The notes under the pieces: model-generated
Told to the model about the DNA's origin: nothing
Seen by the model: the letters and a program-made list of their open reading frames with translations, nothing else
The model's database searches: none
Assembly: GCF_000832125.1 (NCBI RefSeq)
Contig: NZ_JPRK01000011.1
Location: 400,587 to 464,586, forward strand
DNA: 64,000 bases
Reading direction: 5' to 3'
Origin: Flavobacterium hibernum
GTDB taxonomy: Bacteria; Bacteroidota; Bacteroidia; Flavobacteriales; Flavobacteriaceae
Part shown: positions 44,510 through 53,247 of the stretch, piece after piece
Numbering within the stretch: position 1 is the stretch's first letter
How the letters are laid out: each line of letters opens with the position of its first letter
Position numbers and translations under genes: made by a program

Positions 44510-47500
44510 ATGAGACTACCTCTACTTCTATTTTTTTTATTTTATTCGACTATATCTTTATCTCAAGGAGTTATAGTAGACACCACAACTTTGAGTATTC
44601 CGGAACTAGTTCGCCAAGAATTAATGCAAAATGCTTGCGCAAACGAGACTAATTTTAAATTTTCGTCGCATCAGGGTATTGGTAAATTCACCAGTAATTC
44701 GCCTAATTTCCCTATCTCAGACGGAATCATTATCCGAAACGGAATCGCCAAATATACCGAAGGCGCTTATACAGGCGCAAATGAAAGTAGCCAACTAAAC
44801 AATACTTCTGATCCTGATTTGCAAAACATCAGTGACAGTAATGGGCAACTTGTTCCTATTCGAGATGTAAGTTATATTCAATTTGATTTTACGCCTTTGT
44901 CGAGTAACTTTAGTTTCGATTTTCTTTTTGCTTCCAACGAATATGGGGAATTTCAATGCGGTTTTAGCGATGTTTTTGCCTTTATATTAACTGATTTAAC
45001 TACGGGACTTTCTAAGAATCTTGCTGTGCTTCCGGGTACAGATACGCCTGTTTCTGTCAAGAACATAAGAGATCAGCAATATAATTCGTCTTGCTTGTCA
45101 TCAAACGCCAATTTATTTGACCATTTTAATGTAACCAATCCCGGAGCGTCGGCAATTAATATGCGGGGCGAAACTAAAGTTTTAACGGCATCATCGACGG
45201 TAATCCCAAACAGGACTTATAGTATAAAGCTGGCAATTGGCGATTATAATGACAGTAATTATGATTCGGCAGTTTTTATAAAAGGTGGCAGTTTTATAAC
45301 ATCAATGGATTTGGGTCCGGACAGAACCATTTGCGAGGGCGAAAAAATAACGCTTCAATCTGGATTAGTGGGTAATTATGTATACGAATGGACTCTTGAT
45401 GGCGTTGCAATTCCTAATGAAACCAATAGTTCTTTAACGCTTAATAAAGCAGGAACTTATGGCGTTACGGCAACACTTTCGGGCTGTGTTATAAAAGACG
45501 AGGTTATTGTGAATGATTTGATAATAAAATCTCCAAAAAATCTAACGGCTTGCTATACTACAAATGGAATTTATCAGTACGATTTAACTCAAAATAATTT
45601 AGCCGAACTGGGGCTTAATCCTAATGAGTATATGCTCTATTATTTTGAATCTTTGGCAGCTGCTAATGCAAACAGTCCTAATATTCCAGAAATTCAATTA
45701 AACTCTTTTACCAGTGTTGGCAATAAAAAAATATACATTAAAGTGGTACCGCTTTACAATAAAACTTTTTATTGCAACAATTTGATCTCTTTTGATTTGT
45801 TGGTAACGCCACCCATCACTATTAAAAAACCAGCAGATTTGAGTGTTTGTAATACGGAGTCTGGGCGAGTTTCGGTCAATTTAACAGTGCAAGAAACTAC
45901 TATTCTTGACGGATTAAATCCTTCCGATTTTAATTTTAGTTATTACACCACTCAAGCAGGTGCAAATACAGGAAGTAATAGAATCTCAAATCCGCAATCT
46001 TTTATCACTACTTTATCACAATCACCTCAACCCATTTGGGTACGAATTGAAAGTGCCGCTAGTTCTATTTGTTACACTACAACTAATTTTAATGTCATCG
46101 TTTATTCACTTCCTGTTGTAGATGCACTTTCAGATGTTGTTGCCTGCAATAGTTATACTTTGCCTCCAATTACATTTGGAAACTATTATACTGGGCCAAA
46201 TGGAACGGGAACTAAACTGAATGCCGGTGATGTTATTACAACAGGTGGTGTCTATTATATTTACAATAGCGCAACGGCTCCTAATATTTGTTCGAATGAA
46301 AATTATTTCAATGTAATTTTAATTTATGAACTCCAATTCGGAAATGACGCTTGTGGCGCCTACATTGTTCCGCGCGTAATTGCAGGTGCATTTTTTACAG
46401 AATCTGGAGGAAAGGGAGATCAGATCCCAGAGGGAACAGCTTTGACAACCAGTCAAACTATTTATTATTATGCAGCATTTAATGGAGTTGTCTGTCGCGA
46501 CGAAGCTGTTCCTTTTGTGGTGCATCCTTTGCCTTTAATTGACAAACCCACTGATGTGGTTACATGCGATTTGTATACTTTACCTCCTTTGACAAATGGA
46601 AATTATTATGCATCCTCTGGCGGCTCAGGAAATCAGTTGAATGCGGGAGACCAAATAACTTCGAGCCAAACGGTATTTGTTTTTGCCAATGATGGAAGAT
46701 GTTCTAATGAATATTCTTTTAAAATTGATATTATCAACTCTTCGAATTTTGTTCAAATTACGCAATGCGGCAGTTTTACCTTACCTCCAATCGAAGTAGG
46801 CGGTTATTATGACAGCCCAAATGGTCAGGGTAAAAATATTCCTACCGAAACGGTTATTACTACATCACAAACTATTTATTATTATGCTAATACCACAACT
46901 TTTCCTAATTGTACCAATAACTTAAAATACGAAATTACTATAAAACCATTGCCTTTAGTAGACAAACCCAATGATAGGCTTGAATGCGAAAGTTATACTT
47001 TACCTCCTTTAATAAATGGCAATTATTTTACTGATACTAATGGCGGTGGACTAATGCTCAAAGCCGGAGATGTAATTACCGAAACTCAAAAAATTTACAT
47101 TTATGCTGTAGGAGCTGAGTGCTCAAACGAACATAATTTTGTTGTAGAAATAAGACCTCTTCCGCCAATTGATAATTTTACAGATGTTGTGACTTGTACA
47201 GATTTTATTTTACCACCGTTAAAAACTGGAAAATATTATACTGCAACCGGAGGTCCAAATGGTTCAGGAAATCAACTTAATGAAGGAATTACCATAAACA
47301 CCAATCAAACGATATACATTTATAACGAATGGACTGATTTTGCAAAGTGTAGTAATGAAACTTTTTTCAACGTTAATATCAATGGTATAGATGTTGGCGA
47401 TTTTGCTGATATAAATGTTTGCGACAGTTATACGTTACCCGCTTTAAAACTGGGCAATTATTATTCGCAACCACAAGGACAAGGTTCTGTTATTCCCGCT

Positions 47501-48568
47501 GGAACTTTAATAACATCTTCTCAAACCCTTTATGTTTATGCCAGTGCAGGTAATCGATCGACTTGCTCCAGCGAGAAAAGTTTTTTAGTCACAATTTCTA
47601 CAGCTCCCGTATTAACAAATACTCCAGATGTTGCTATTTGTCAGAGTTATACTTTGCCTGCTTTGGCTATTGGCGATTATTACAGCGAACCGAATGGAGG
47701 CGGAACAATTTTCTTGGCTGGAACTTCTATAAATACGAGCCAAAGAATGTATATCTATGCAACGTCTGCCACAAATTCTAATTGTACTTCGCAAGACGAT
47801 TTTTCTATTACAATTTATCCTTTGAAAAATTTACAGTTACAAAACGGAATAATTTGTATCGATTACCAAACTGGTGTTCTACTAAGTCCTGCTCTATTAA
47901 ACTCTGGGCTTGATTCTAGCAATTATACAATTGATTGGTTTTTAGAGGGCAACAAAGTAAGTTCGGGTTCAACTTATTCCGCCACACAAGAAGGAACTTA
48001 TACTGTTGTTTCCACAAAAACCACCCCGAATATTGGTGACGATTGTGGTTACAATCCCACTACGGTTAAAGTCGAAAAATCAAGTCCAGCTATTGCAACG
48101 GTAACCGTTACGGATGCTTTTACAGATACTATTGACATTATTGTAAATTTGACAAATGGTTTTGGAATTTATGAATATCAATTGGACGATGGTAATTTTC
48201 AAACTGATAATATCTTTCACGATGTCGATTCTGGGCAACACGCCATTTCTATAAGAGATATTAAAGGAAAATGTGACGATCAGATTTTAATTGCCAATGT
48301 GCTCAAATATCCTAAATTTTTCACGCCCAACAATGATGGTTACAATGATACTTGGAATATTACAGATCTTGCTTTTCAGCATGATGCCGTTATTAATATT
48401 TTTGATCGTTACGGAAAACTCATCAAACAATTAAGTCCTTCTGGTCCAGGATGGGATGGGAATTATAATGGTGGCCCTCTCCCATCTTCAGATTATTGGT
48501 TTCAAACATTTTACACTCAAAATGGTGTATCGCATGTTTTCAAATCTCATTTTAGCTTAAAAAGATAA
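44510..48568 (+). CDS. Large T9SS type B cell-surface repeat protein with choice-of-anchor L domain
   Basis: A 1352-residue secreted protein. The signal peptide (about 1-19) precedes a choice-of-anchor L-type domain (about 40-270; FKFSSHQGIGKFTSNSPNF, FLFASNEYGEFQCGFSDVFAFIL). Ig-like segments follow, then eight copies of a 70-74-residue repeat with the pattern YTLPP.x-GNYY...G.G..l.aG..I.tsqtiyvYa (about 545-1100). The protein ends with a gliding-motility type sorting domain (CHU_C; FFTPNNDGYNDTWNITDLAFQHDAVINIFDRYG), which marks cargo of the type IX secretion system and often remains cell-attached. It is probably an adhesin or part of a surface fibre. No catalytic domain is visible. No terminator is obvious downstream. 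Confidence 0.88.
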   Translation: MRLPLLLFFLFYSTISLSQGVIVDTTTLSIPELVRQELMQNACANETNFKFSSHQGIGKFTSNSPNFPISDGIIIRNGIAKYTEGAYTGANESSQLNNTSDPDLQNISDSNGQLVPIRDVSYIQFDFTPLSSNFSFDFLFASNEYGEFQCGFSDVFAFILTDLTTGLSKNLAVLPGTDTPVSVKNIRDQQYNSSCLSSNANLFDHFNVTNPGASAINMRGETKVLTASSTVIPNRTYSIKLAIGDYNDSNYDSAVFIKGGSFITSMDLGPDRTICEGEKITLQSGLVGNYVYEWTLDGVAIPNETNSSLTLNKAGTYGVTATLSGCVIKDEVIVNDLIIKSPKNLTACYTTNGIYQYDLTQNNLAELGLNPNEYMLYYFESLAAANANSPNIPEIQLNSFTSVGNKKIYIKVVPLYNKTFYCNNLISFDLLVTPPITIKKPADLSVCNTESGRVSVNLTVQETTILDGLNPSDFNFSYYTTQAGANTGSNRISNPQSFITTLSQSPQPIWVRIESAASSICYTTTNFNVIVYSLPVVDALSDVVACNSYTLPPITFGNYYTGPNGTGTKLNAGDVITTGGVYYIYNSATAPNICSNENYFNVILIYELQFGNDACGAYIVPRVIAGAFFTESGGKGDQIPEGTALTTSQTIYYYAAFNGVVCRDEAVPFVVHPLPLIDKPTDVVTCDLYTLPPLTNGNYYASSGGSGNQLNAGDQITSSQTVFVFANDGRCSNEYSFKIDIINSSNFVQITQCGSFTLPPIEVGGYYDSPNGQGKNIPTETVITTSQTIYYYANTTTFPNCTNNLKYEITIKPLPLVDKPNDRLECESYTLPPLINGNYFTDTNGGGLMLKAGDVITETQKIYIYAVGAECSNEHNFVVEIRPLPPIDNFTDVVTCTDFILPPLKTGKYYTATGGPNGSGNQLNEGITINTNQTIYIYNEWTDFAKCSNETFFNVNINGIDVGDFADINVCDSYTLPALKLGNYYSQPQGQGSVIPAGTLITSSQTLYVYASAGNRSTCSSEKSFLVTISTAPVLTNTPDVAICQSYTLPALAIGDYYSEPNGGGTIFLAGTSINTSQRMYIYATSATNSNCTSQDDFSITIYPLKNLQLQNGIICIDYQTGVLLSPALLNSGLDSSNYTIDWFLEGNKVSSGSTYSATQEGTYTVVSTKTTPNIGDDCGYNPTTVKVEKSSPAIATVTVTDAFTDTIDIIVNLTNGFGIYEYQLDDGNFQTDNIFHDVDSGQHAISIRDIKGKCDDQILIANVLKYPKFFTPNNDGYNDTWNITDLAFQHDAVINIFDRYGKLIKQLSPSGPGWDGNYNGGPLPSSDYWFQTFYTQNGVSHVFKSHFSLKR
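46146..47815 (+). repeat. Eight tandem coding repeats in the T9SS surface protein
   Basis: Units start near 46146, 46354, 46567, 46777, 46986, 47198, 47420 and 47642, giving spacings of about 208-222 bases. At the protein level each has a Cys shortly before a YTLPP-like block, GNYY, a Gly-rich turn and a QTIYYYA-like strand. The copies have diverged clearly, so this is an old repeat array, not a recent duplication. Confidence 0.8.
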
Positions 48569-48642
48569 TTGTATTCGCTTACTATAAACTCTAAAAATGG
48601 TTCTAATCCTTTTTAATAATAGTTATTAAATCATCAACTTCG

Positions 48643-48650
48643 TACCTTTG
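48643..48650 (+). promoter_or_regulatory. -7 promoter element of thiL
   Basis: TACCTTTG matches TAnnTTTG 29 bases before the ATG at 48680. No TTG is seen at the right distance upstream. Confidence 0.4.
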
Positions 48651-48679
48651 CAACTTACAAACATTGGAATATAGAAAAA

Positions 48680-49726
48680 ATGATCGAAGATAAAAATCCG
48701 CAACGTACCAGTATAGCTCAATTAGGCGAGTTTGGCTTAATTGAACATTTAACCAAAAATTTTGATGTTACTCAGGAATCCACTCTAAAAAGTATTGGCG
48801 ACGATGCTGCTGTTCTTGATTTTAAGGATAAAAAAGTCGTAGTTTCTACTGATTTATTAATTGAAGGTGTTCATTTTGATTTGGCTTATATGCCACTAAA
48901 ACATCTGGGTTACAAATCTGTTGTTGTAAATCTATCTGATATTTGCGCGATGAATGCCAAACCAACGCAAATAACCGTTTCTGTAGCCGTTTCTAACCGT
49001 TTTCCACTAGAAGCCTTAGAAGAATTATTTGAAGGGATTACACACGCTGCAAAAGAATATAAAGTTGATGTTATTGGTGGTGATACTACCTCATCGCAAA
49101 AAGGATTGATTATTAGTATTACTGCAATTGGCGAAGCTAATGAAGAGGAAATAGTTTATAGAAATGGTGCAAAACAAACAGATCTTCTTGTAGTAACAGG
49201 AGATATTGGTGCTGCTTACATGGGATTACAGGTTTTAGAACGTGAAAAACAAGTTTTTCAGGTTAATCCAAATAGTCAGCCAGATTTAGATATGTACAGC
49301 TACTTAATCGAACGTCAGTTGAAACCTGAGGCTCGTAAAGATGTTAGAACGTTATTACATGCTCTTGAAATTAAACCAACATCTATGATCGATATTTCAG
49401 ACGGATTATCATCTGAAATTATTCATATTTGCAAACAATCTAAAGTAGGTTGTAATTTATATGAAGATAAACTTCCTTTAGATCCACAGTTTATTTCGAC
49501 TTGCGAAGAATTTAATATTGATAGTACAACTGTGGCTATTAATGGTGGTGAAGATTATGAACTTTTATTTACGATTGACATTAATGATTTTGATAAAATT
49601 AAAGGAAATCCAAACTTTTCGATCATTGGGCATATGGCAGACGAAAGTGAAGGTATACATTTAGTTACCCGCGCCAGCACAAAAATTGCCTTGAAAGCTC
49701 GTGGCTGGGATGCTTTAAGCGAATAA
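48680..49726 (+). CDS. thiL: Thiamine-monophosphate kinase
   Basis: ThiL phosphorylates thiamine monophosphate to thiamine pyrophosphate in the cytoplasm. The protein has 348 residues and begins with the family's GEFGLIEHL segment. It continues with IGDDAAVLDF, the Mg-binding STDLLIEGVHFDLAYMPLKHLGYKSVVVNLSDICAMNA block, GGDTTSSQKGL and, near the C terminus, DISDGLSSEI and NGGEDYELLFTI, all hallmark motifs of the AIR-synthase-like fold. Length is slightly above the usual 320-340. No other thiamine genes are adjacent. Confidence 0.95.
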   Translation: MIEDKNPQRTSIAQLGEFGLIEHLTKNFDVTQESTLKSIGDDAAVLDFKDKKVVVSTDLLIEGVHFDLAYMPLKHLGYKSVVVNLSDICAMNAKPTQITVSVAVSNRFPLEALEELFEGITHAAKEYKVDVIGGDTTSSQKGLIISITAIGEANEEEIVYRNGAKQTDLLVVTGDIGAAYMGLQVLEREKQVFQVNPNSQPDLDMYSYLIERQLKPEARKDVRTLLHALEIKPTSMIDISDGLSSEIIHICKQSKVGCNLYEDKLPLDPQFISTCEEFNIDSTTVAINGGEDYELLFTIDINDFDKIKGNPNFSIIGHMADESEGIHLVTRASTKIALKARGWDALSE

Positions 49727-49733
49727 TCTATTT

Positions 49734-49809
49734 AAAAAGTCAATAAAAAAAATCCAAATTCCAATACATATTATGTCGTTGGAATTTGGATTTTTTTTAT
49801 TGACTTTTT
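49734..49809. terminator. 31-base perfect inverted repeat between thiL and the response regulator gene
   Basis: Arms 49734-49764 and 49779-49809 are exact complements over 31 bases and include runs of eight A and eight T. The genes on each side converge here, so this is a strong bidirectional terminator. The inner motif AATCCAAATTCCAA is close to AAATTCCAAATTCCAA near 700-722. Confidence 0.85.
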
Positions 49810-49812
49810 ATA

Positions 49813-50511
49813 TTAAAAAAGCCCTTTGCTTTTTGCTTCTTTTACTAATTCTTCATCAGTACCAGCCTTTACTTTGAGTAATTCTTTGAGACTAAGTTTA
49901 CGCTTTTTAATCGCATTCAACGAAATCGGAATGTACTGAGGCATATCTTCAATAAGTGTTCCTTTTGACAAATGGAATAAAATCTGCTTATCAAACTCAT
50001 CTATTTCAATTGAATTATGCGTTGATTGATTAAGCATTTTTTGAACTGACTGACTGTAGTATTTATCACTTTTCATTACTTTATCAAATGCAAAAAGCAA
50101 TTCGTCAAAAGTAAGATCGTTTTTAATTATCAAACCATTTGGGCTTATGGTTCTAATAATTGTTTTGATTTTTAGCAATTCCGTGTACATCGTTAATAGA
50201 ATAACTTTGCAATTTGGCATTTTTTTCAAAATGAGCTTTGCCAAATCTTCTCCGGAAAAAATATCTCTATCTTCGTAAGCAGGCATGCTAATGTCTAAAA
50301 ATGCTACATCAAAATCTGGTGTTTGCTCGTCCTCAATTAAATCATAACCTGACTTGCAATCATGAGCTTGCGAAATAAGAAACTCATATTCCTTCGGATT
50401 ATAACGCGTTATCGCATTTTTGTATCCTTCTATAATAAAAGGATGATCATCGACAATTAAAACATTTCGTTTAGTTAATTGCTGAATAGGATTTTGTGAA
50501 TCAATTGTCAT
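49813..50511 (-). CDS. NarL-type response regulator
   Basis: A 232-residue regulator. The receiver domain (about 12-140) keeps the acidic pair VDDH, the phospho-acceptor Asp in VAFLDISMP, and the conserved Thr (LLTMY) and Lys (IIKND). The C-terminal part (about 160-232) has a LuxR/NarL-like helix-turn-helix (IDEFDKQILFHLSKGTLIEDMPQYIPISLNAIKKR), somewhat divergent from the canonical form. Its start overlaps the end of the histidine kinase gene by 11 bases, so the two are translationally coupled and form a two-component pair. Confidence 0.9.
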   Translation of the reverse strand: MTIDSQNPIQQLTKRNVLIVDDHPFIIEGYKNAITRYNPKEYEFLISQAHDCKSGYDLIEDEQTPDFDVAFLDISMPAYEDRDIFSGEDLAKLILKKMPNCKVILLTMYTELLKIKTIIRTISPNGLIIKNDLTFDELLFAFDKVMKSDKYYSQSVQKMLNQSTHNSIEIDEFDKQILFHLSKGTLIEDMPQYIPISLNAIKKRKLSLKELLKVKAGTDEELVKEAKSKGLF

Positions 50512-52558
50512 TGTTTTGCAGGTTAATTTTTTGATCGATTGGAACTTTAATTATTAGAAGAGTCCCCTCTCCCTTGGCAGATTTTATAGTAGCGTTACCT
50601 TTACATTCTGCAGCTCTATATTGAATATTTTGTATTCCTATACCACTTTTTGTTCTCTTTACATTAAAGCCAAGTCCATCATCAAAAATAGATAAAAACA
50701 AATAATCAATTTCACTTTTAAATTCTACTCTAATGATGTTGGCATTTGCATATTTATTGCAATTTTGAAGTGCTTCCTGAACAATTCTATATAAATTAAT
50801 TTTAACGGTATTATTGACTAATTCCCACTTAATGTGTGGATCAAAAAATGTTATTAATTCTGAATCATAAGTGCTTTGTTGGTTTTCAAACAATTTGTTT
50901 AAAATTGCCACAAAATTATTAATTAACTCTGATTTCTCTCTGTTTAGATCATGCGATATTTCACGTATATCTTCTTCTATATGTTTAAGTTCTGTTAAGT
51001 ATTTTTTCCTTTTTGGCGCGGCTTGTACTTCATCTATTTTATCTAAACTATCCAAACTTATCCTCACTCCAAACATTCGGCCCAAAACCCCATCATGTAA
51101 CTCCTGAGCCACTTTTTTCTTTTCTCTGATTCTTGTTAATTCGATATCATTTTGCTGAGAAATCATCAAATTATAAATATCTTCATTTGCAATTTGCTGT
51201 TGTTGTTTAAAAAGTAATTCTCTGTTTTTTGCTTGTTGCGTTTTATAAACATAAAAAAACAATCCAACTAAAGTACAAATACTAAAAATATAAACTAATG
51301 TTTTATTTTTTTCCTGCAGGTTTGAATTTTGATCTTTTATCTCGTTGGTTTCATACTCAATACGCGAGAATTTTTCGCCCATTTTTCGTTCAGCCTTCTG
51401 CAATTTTTCATTAATCTGAATATACTCGTTAGAATAAGCCGGCGCATTATGTGGGTCAACAACCGTAATTTGCTTAAGGGCTTCTAATGTATTTCTTAAT
51501 TTTTTTGAATTTCTGGATAATTGCAAAGCTTGTCTGGAAAACTGAACAGCTTTAGAAGTATCGTTATTTGCTGCATAATACTCGGACAAATGTATTTTAT
51601 TTAATATTATACCCGAAGTCAATTTTAAACTATCTCTGATTTTTAATGCTTCGTAAAATTGATTAGGAAGCCCTTGAGTTTCTTTCAATTTAAATTTAGA
51701 ATATGCCAAATTATCAAGTAACATAGCATATAAAGTAGGGTCATCTATTAATAAATTCTTTTGTTCTAAGCCATTTTGAAAATACTTTTTTGCTTTAGCG
51801 TAATCATGTTTATTTAAATATACAAATCCTATATTATTTAAGGAACTTGCCTTTAATTGAAGCCAGCTTGGTATTGATTTGTCGTTAAGGGTCGTTAAAG
51901 CATTGTTATGAAACTCTAAGGCTTTGTCAAACTCTTCGCGTTCATTGAATAATATTCCTAAAAGATTGTAACAATCATAAAGCTGATTGCTTACATTTTT
52001 TTGTTGTTTTAAAATTCGTAATGCTTTAAAAACTGTAATCTCACTTTCAAAAAGATCACCTTCGTCAAATTGTAATTGTGCTTTGCTTAAAAATGTTTTA
52101 GCGAGATTAAATTTGTCATTAATACGTGAGAATATTTTCTCTGCATTAAAATAACTCATAAACGCGCTATCAGAAATTACCTGTGACCTATAAAAATCGC
52201 CCAAATAAATATAAGCTTTAGCTGTACCGGCAGAATCTTTACTCATTTTAGATTTTTGCAAAATAAGTTTGGTCGTGTTTTGGTAACCTTTCCAATCATT
52301 CATATTGTAATATCGGTTGGCAACCTTAAACAAATTCACTCTTGTAAGCGAATCATCTTCTTGATTTACAATTACATCAAATGCTTTTTTATTGTATTTC
52401 TGCTTTGATTCAAACGGTAAGTCATCATCATTTGCCAATGATAAATAAATAGCCAGGCTATCTTCTGGTGAAGCTAAATCTTTTGATCCTTTACCTTTCT
52501 TGGTACATCCAAAAAAGATAACAAATAAAAGGAACAATATAGTGTACTTATTTTTCAA
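50501..52558 (-). CDS. TPR-containing sensor histidine kinase with periplasmic sensor region
   Basis: A 685-residue membrane kinase. It begins with a signal-type segment ending FFGCTKKG (Cys18 could be lipidated). Residues about 60-390 are TPR-like helical repeats, including NLLGILFNEREEFDKALEFHNNAL and NNIGFVYLNKHDYAKAKKYFQNGL. One transmembrane helix follows (about 419-437). The kinase core has a HisKA_3 dimerisation domain with phospho-acceptor His488 in QELHDGVLGRMFG and an HATPase domain (LQNCNKYANANI, FDDGLGFN, GIGIQNI). The topology places the TPR region outside the inner membrane, where it could bind a peptide or protein. It pairs with the response regulator downstream. Confidence 0.9.
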   Translation of the reverse strand: MKNKYTILFLLFVIFFGCTKKGKGSKDLASPEDSLAIYLSLANDDDLPFESKQKYNKKAFDVIVNQEDDSLTRVNLFKVANRYYNMNDWKGYQNTTKLILQKSKMSKDSAGTAKAYIYLGDFYRSQVISDSAFMSYFNAEKIFSRINDKFNLAKTFLSKAQLQFDEGDLFESEITVFKALRILKQQKNVSNQLYDCYNLLGILFNEREEFDKALEFHNNALTTLNDKSIPSWLQLKASSLNNIGFVYLNKHDYAKAKKYFQNGLEQKNLLIDDPTLYAMLLDNLAYSKFKLKETQGLPNQFYEALKIRDSLKLTSGIILNKIHLSEYYAANNDTSKAVQFSRQALQLSRNSKKLRNTLEALKQITVVDPHNAPAYSNEYIQINEKLQKAERKMGEKFSRIEYETNEIKDQNSNLQEKNKTLVYIFSICTLVGLFFYVYKTQQAKNRELLFKQQQQIANEDIYNLMISQQNDIELTRIREKKKVAQELHDGVLGRMFGVRISLDSLDKIDEVQAAPKRKKYLTELKHIEEDIREISHDLNREKSELINNFVAILNKLFENQQSTYDSELITFFDPHIKWELVNNTVKINLYRIVQEALQNCNKYANANIIRVEFKSEIDYLFLSIFDDGLGFNVKRTKSGIGIQNIQYRAAECKGNATIKSAKGEGTLLIIKVPIDQKINLQNNDN

Positions 52559-52601
52559 TATCTTTTTGGAATTTCATCAAAAATACTAAAACTATACATA
52601 C

Positions 52602-52634
52602 AAAAAAAGGTTACCAAAAAATTGGTAACCTTTT
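52602..52634. terminator. Terminator after the repeat-peptide gene
   Basis: AAAAGGTTACCAA (52605-52617) pairs perfectly with TTGGTAACCTTTT (52622-52634), with a 4-base loop and an A-run at 52602-52608 that gives a T-run on the minus strand. It separates the repeat-peptide transcript from the histidine kinase gene. A possible -7 element of the kinase gene (minus TATTTTTG, 52578-52585) lies just beyond. Confidence 0.85.
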
Positions 52635-52711
52635 ACTTTTATTCTGTTTATTTCTTATTCTAGTTTTACAATTGCACCAACAGATTGGTTATCAATGTAA
52701 AACTTTTTAAT

Positions 52712-53071
52712 TTAAGACAATACTGAAAAATCGTCTGTTTTCTTTCTGTCGTTTGCTCTTTGTCCACCGTCGATATCTGAAACCATTGCGATATCATCTG
52801 TTTTCTTTCTGTCATTTGCTCTTTGTCCACCATCGATATCTGCGATCAATACAACATCATCAGTTTTCTTTCTGTCATTTGCTCTTTGTCCACCATCGAT
52901 ATCTGTAGACATTGCGAAATCATCAGTTTTTTTTCTGTCATTTCCTCTTTGTCCACCATCAATATCCATTGCTCCATTAGTATAAGAATGTGAAACTGTT
53001 TGTGGAGTTACAAATGAAGTTGTCACTAATACTAAAGAGAATAATCCGAATGTTAAAGCTGTTTTTTTCAT
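52712..53071 (-). CDS. Small secreted protein of four exact-length 21-residue repeats
   Basis: A 119-residue protein. An N-terminal Sec-type signal (MKKTALTFGLFSLVLVTTSF) and a short spacer lead to Asp36, where four 21-residue units begin: 36-56, 57-77, 78-98 and 99-119. Each has the core DIDGGQRANDRKKTDD (the first with Gly for Ala) and a five-residue variable tail: FAMST, VVLIA, IAMVS, FSVLS. The protein ends exactly at the end of unit 4. I do not recognise the family. The core is strongly charged and the tails are hydrophobic, which suggests repeated binding or cleavage units, such as a precursor of several signal peptides, but a structural or ion-binding surface protein is also possible. 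Neighbours are a LytTR regulator upstream and a TPR histidine kinase downstream, all on the same strand. Confidence 0.82.
   Translation of the reverse strand: MKKTALTFGLFSLVLVTTSFVTPQTVSHSYTNGAMDIDGGQRGNDRKKTDDFAMSTDIDGGQRANDRKKTDDVVLIADIDGGQRANDRKKTDDIAMVSDIDGGQRANDRKKTDDFSVLS
52715..52966 (-). repeat. Four tandem 63-base in-frame repeats
   Basis: Units are 52904-52966, 52841-52903, 52778-52840 and 52715-52777. The DNA of the conserved 48-base core is nearly the same in all copies, with a few mostly silent changes, while the 15 bases for the tail differ more. This suggests duplication with conversion or selection on the core. Confidence 0.9.
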
Positions 53072-53180
53072 GATTTGAGGTTTTTATGTATGATTTTTTT
53101 TTAAGGGTTCAAAATGATTGCTTGCTGCGAATCATGGTGTAAAACTAATTCTACAATTGAAAAAAATTTATACGAAAAAA

Positions 53181-53222
53181 CCAGTTTATGGTAAATCATA
53201 CCCAATTGGTAGTCAATGGGTA
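53181..53222. promoter_or_regulatory. Candidate regulator-binding site upstream of the repeat-peptide gene
   Basis: Two similar blocks, CCAGTT (from 53181) and CCAATT (from 53202), are 21 bases apart, the spacing at which LytTR proteins commonly bind direct repeats. The second block also belongs to an imperfect inverted repeat TACCCAATTG ... CAATGGGTA (53199-53222). The site is 110 bases before the repeat-peptide start and just after the LytTR gene. Confidence 0.35.
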
Positions 53223-53247
53223 TCAAATCAATGTAAATATCTAATTT

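Noticed and set aside
52715..52966. Regular repeats at 63-base spacing as a possible CRISPR array
   Set aside because: The repeats are contiguous, in frame, and code for a repeated peptide with a signal sequence; there are no unique spacers of CRISPR size and no cas genes.
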